Source: an uncultured Litorivicinus sp. (lineage in GTDB: Bacteria; Pseudomonadota; Gammaproteobacteria; Pseudomonadales; Litorivicinaceae). Taken from it: DNA of 64,000 nt. The DNA lies in contig CACECO010000004.1 in the NCBI GenBank assembly GCA_902558075.1, positions 32,824-96,823 on the forward strand, given 5' to 3'. A model generated the notes under the pieces. That model was not told where the DNA came from and did not search any database. It worked only from the letters and a program-made list of their open reading frames with translations. The position numbers and the translations under genes are program-made. Of this stretch, positions 62,223-64,000 are shown piece after piece; positions within the stretch are counted from its first letter, which is position 1; every line of letters begins with the position of its first letter.

Positions 62223-62948
62223 ATGAAACTAAATGCAGATGTTGGTGAAAGTTTTGGTGTTTGGTCAATGGGGAATGATGCCTCGTTAATGCAGCATATC
62301 GATATGGCAAATGTTGCATGTGGTGGCCATGCGTCGGACCCGTTGACCATGCGTGCGACAGTGCGACTTGCGAAACAATATGGGGTCATCGTTGGGGCGC
62401 ATCCGAGTTATCCAGATCTCTTGGGATTTGGGCGTAGGCCACTTTCAATGCCACACTCTGAAGCAGCGTTGCACATGATTGCCCAAGTTGGTGCGCTACA
62501 AGCAATTGCCTCAGCAGAAGGTGTTCAAGTTGACTATGTGAAGCCGCACGGTGCGCTGTACAACTGCATGATGGATGATCGTAGTTTGATGGCTGAGCTC
62601 ATGACAATGTTGGCCCAATCGCAATTCGATGTTCCGTTGATGATTCTTGGAACAGCCGATCATGAAGAGCATGCGGAGATGGCTTCAGAAATTGGCGTTA
62701 AGCTTCTTTTTGAGGCCTTCGCTGATCGGCGATACACCCCTGAAGGGCGACTTCAGTCGCGTGCGATTGATGGTTCGGTGTATCATGAATCACAGCAAAT
62801 TTTGGATCAAGCTGAGCGTATTATTGGCGATGGCTCGATTATCACGAGTGATGGCTCGATCATCCGGATACCCATCGATGCCATATGTGTTCACGGCGAC
62901 AATGAAGAATCGGTCAACACGGTTAAGGATTTTCGGAAATTCCTTTAG
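62223..62948 (+). CDS. pxpA: 5-oxoprolinase subunit A (LamB/YcsF family)
   Basis: PxpA completes the enzyme. Motifs: 'KLNADVGESFGVWSMGNDAS', 'MANVACGGHASDP', 'IVGAHPSYPDLLGFGRR', 'VKPHGALYN' and the end 'AICVHGDNEESVN'. ATG 62223 lies six bases after AAGG; a GTG at 62208 adds five residues. It follows pxpC by about 21 bases. The order pxpB-C-A is a complete operon. Confidence 0.95.
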   Translation: MKLNADVGESFGVWSMGNDASLMQHIDMANVACGGHASDPLTMRATVRLAKQYGVIVGAHPSYPDLLGFGRRPLSMPHSEAALHMIAQVGALQAIASAEGVQVDYVKPHGALYNCMMDDRSLMAELMTMLAQSQFDVPLMILGTADHEEHAEMASEIGVKLLFEAFADRRYTPEGRLQSRAIDGSVYHESQQILDQAERIIGDGSIITSDGSIIRIPIDAICVHGDNEESVNTVKDFRKFL

Positions 62949-63030
62949 TTTGCATTCATGATGTCAATGGTAAACTTGAGAAGAATGGTAAACGATTGAT
63001 TTACCACCAACCCAATTTCCGGCAACATCG

Positions 63031-64000
63031 CTATTGGACAGTGAACCGAATTGAAAAAGGTGACGTGTCGGCCGTGGTATTGGTCATAGTCACCGCCTCA
63101 GATATCTTGACACCAATATCGATTTCTCGGCTTAAGTCGTTGAATATCTGCGGTGTCGTAAAGGCTTGGATCGCCAAGATCGCATCTGAAGCCGCGTCAT
63201 TTACTGAAAGAACGGAGGCGGCAGATTCGCTAGTTACGAGATCGACCGTGACTGCATCATCGGAAAACGTGTAGCTGTAGATTGCAGGAGTCAGTTCAAA
63301 AAAATTACCGATGGTATCTGTCACGCTAGGTGGGGTTTTCGCGGCTGCATAGCAACTTATAGTCATCCCAGTCTCAATGTAGCAATAGGGCGTAGCACCG
63401 GCACTTAGAACCAATTCACCCTGCACTGTGAAGGCGTTATCAACCAATACGACCCCATGCGTGTAGGTGCCATAGGCAGGCACACTGAGCGCACTACCAA
63501 AGCTCACTGAACCACCGCCAGCCAACGACACCGAAATACCACCAGATGCCCGTCCATCGTAAATCAACTGGCAATTCGACAGATCGTAGACAGACGACGG
63601 TGTAGGTCTTGTTGGTGCAGAAGTACAGAGCCCGAATGCGAGTACGCGCATCGAGTGGTTGGTTGGTGTAATAGAGCAGGCACTGGTACCCAGACCGACT
63701 GTCGGTGAGCACGCACTGGCAACCACCGGGTTGATCACTGAAACTGCAATAGTGCTTGCAAATGTATTAGCACCGTCATAGAGAGTGAAACTGATCGACG
63801 TCGACCCCGTGAATCCCGTTGCTGGCGTGTACGTTAAGCTCAAGCCGTCTGAGGAAATCGCGACAGAGCCACTGCCGGCACTGACAGAGCTTGCATAAAT
63901 AACTGAATTGGATTCCTGGTCTGTAACGTAGTCGGCTACTAGATCAACCGTCAGATCAGCAGCCGCTGGGGTCGTCAGCGTGGGAATAACAGCGAGCGTT
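63031..64000 (-). CDS. C-terminal part of a repeat-rich surface protein (5' end outside window)
   Basis: The frame is open to the right edge; the TTG at 63843 is internal. The part at the edge resembles a cadherin-like/Ig-like tandem repeat ('DGLSLTYTPATGFTGSTSIS', 'FTLYDGANTFASTIAVSVIN'), typical of giant secreted or adhesin proteins. After it come about 190 residues with six cysteines ('VASACSPTVGLGTSACSIT', 'GLCTSAP', 'SNCQLIYDG', 'YCYIETGMTISC') and an Ala/Ser-rich end without a sorting signal. Product is Ser/Thr/Val rich. Exact role unknown. Confidence 0.7.
   Translation of the reverse strand, partial: TLAVIPTLTTPAAADLTVDLVADYVTDQESNSVIYASSVSAGSGSVAISSDGLSLTYTPATGFTGSTSISFTLYDGANTFASTIAVSVINPVVASACSPTVGLGTSACSITPTNHSMRVLAFGLCTSAPTRPTPSSVYDLSNCQLIYDGRASGGISVSLAGGGSVSFGSALSVPAYGTYTHGVVLVDNAFTVQGELVLSAGATPYCYIETGMTISCYAAAKTPPSVTDTIGNFFELTPAIYSYTFSDDAVTVDLVTSESAASVLSVNDAASDAILAIQAFTTPQIFNDLSREIDIGVKISEAVTMTNTTADTSPFSIRFTVQ

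Overview
The window looks like chromosomal DNA of a marine gammaproteobacterium. The evidence is the Pseudomonas/Vibrio-style flagellar layout with sigma-54-like and sigma-28-like promoters, FimV, the CysNC fusion, and a very large flagellin of the kind described from marine Oceanospirillales such as Bermanella and Oleibacter. The genus cannot be fixed from the sequence alone.

Positions 1-26.3 kb form a flagellar region. It starts with the end of a fliK-like gene and an flhB-tail paralogue. A minus-strand flgM-flgN-SH3 operon and flgA follow. From 3.67 kb a long plus-strand run reads flgBCDEFGHIJKL, a giant fliC (1667 aa), fliD and flaG. Rod and ring proteins have normal sizes. Hook, junction, filament and cap proteins are greatly enlarged. 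A beta-rich module of about 85 residues with a 'HGYxTGD' core occurs nine times in total: twice in FlgE, four times in FliC and three times in FliD. Comparison of two paralogous segments inside FliC suggests that the module entered in frame as a discrete insert.

Positions 26.5-42.9 kb look like a flagellin-modification and surface-glycan island. It holds a NeuB-type synthase fused to a second TIM barrel, a CMP-sugar cytidylyltransferase, a DapA-like aldolase, an overlooked 43-codon ORF, a GT-B-like transferase and a second flagellin (733 aa) behind a sigma-28-like promoter. Beyond that flagellin lie a GT41 TPR glycosyltransferase, an Fe(II)/2OG oxygenase, a TPR-SGNH protein, two methyltransferases, a broken third methyltransferase and a poorly recognised transferase.

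Positions 43.9-48.0 kb carry cysD (with a 200-residue N-terminal extension), cysNC and cysQ, which make and recycle PAPS.

Positions 48.2-64 kb carry a mixture of genes: a DapC-like aminotransferase lacking its catalytic lysine, small membrane proteins, a TTUC/DmlA dehydrogenase, a TIGR02466-like oxygenase, a decayed EamA transporter, a Tat-exported multicopper oxidase, a DUF1338 protein, two lipoproteins, FimV, the pxpBCA 5-oxoprolinase operon and the end of a repeat-rich surface protein. Two short intergenic remnants at 38.8 and 43.4 kb match the 3' end of the aminotransferase gene. They indicate past duplication and decay. No rRNA, tRNA, insertion sequence or CRISPR array was recognised.
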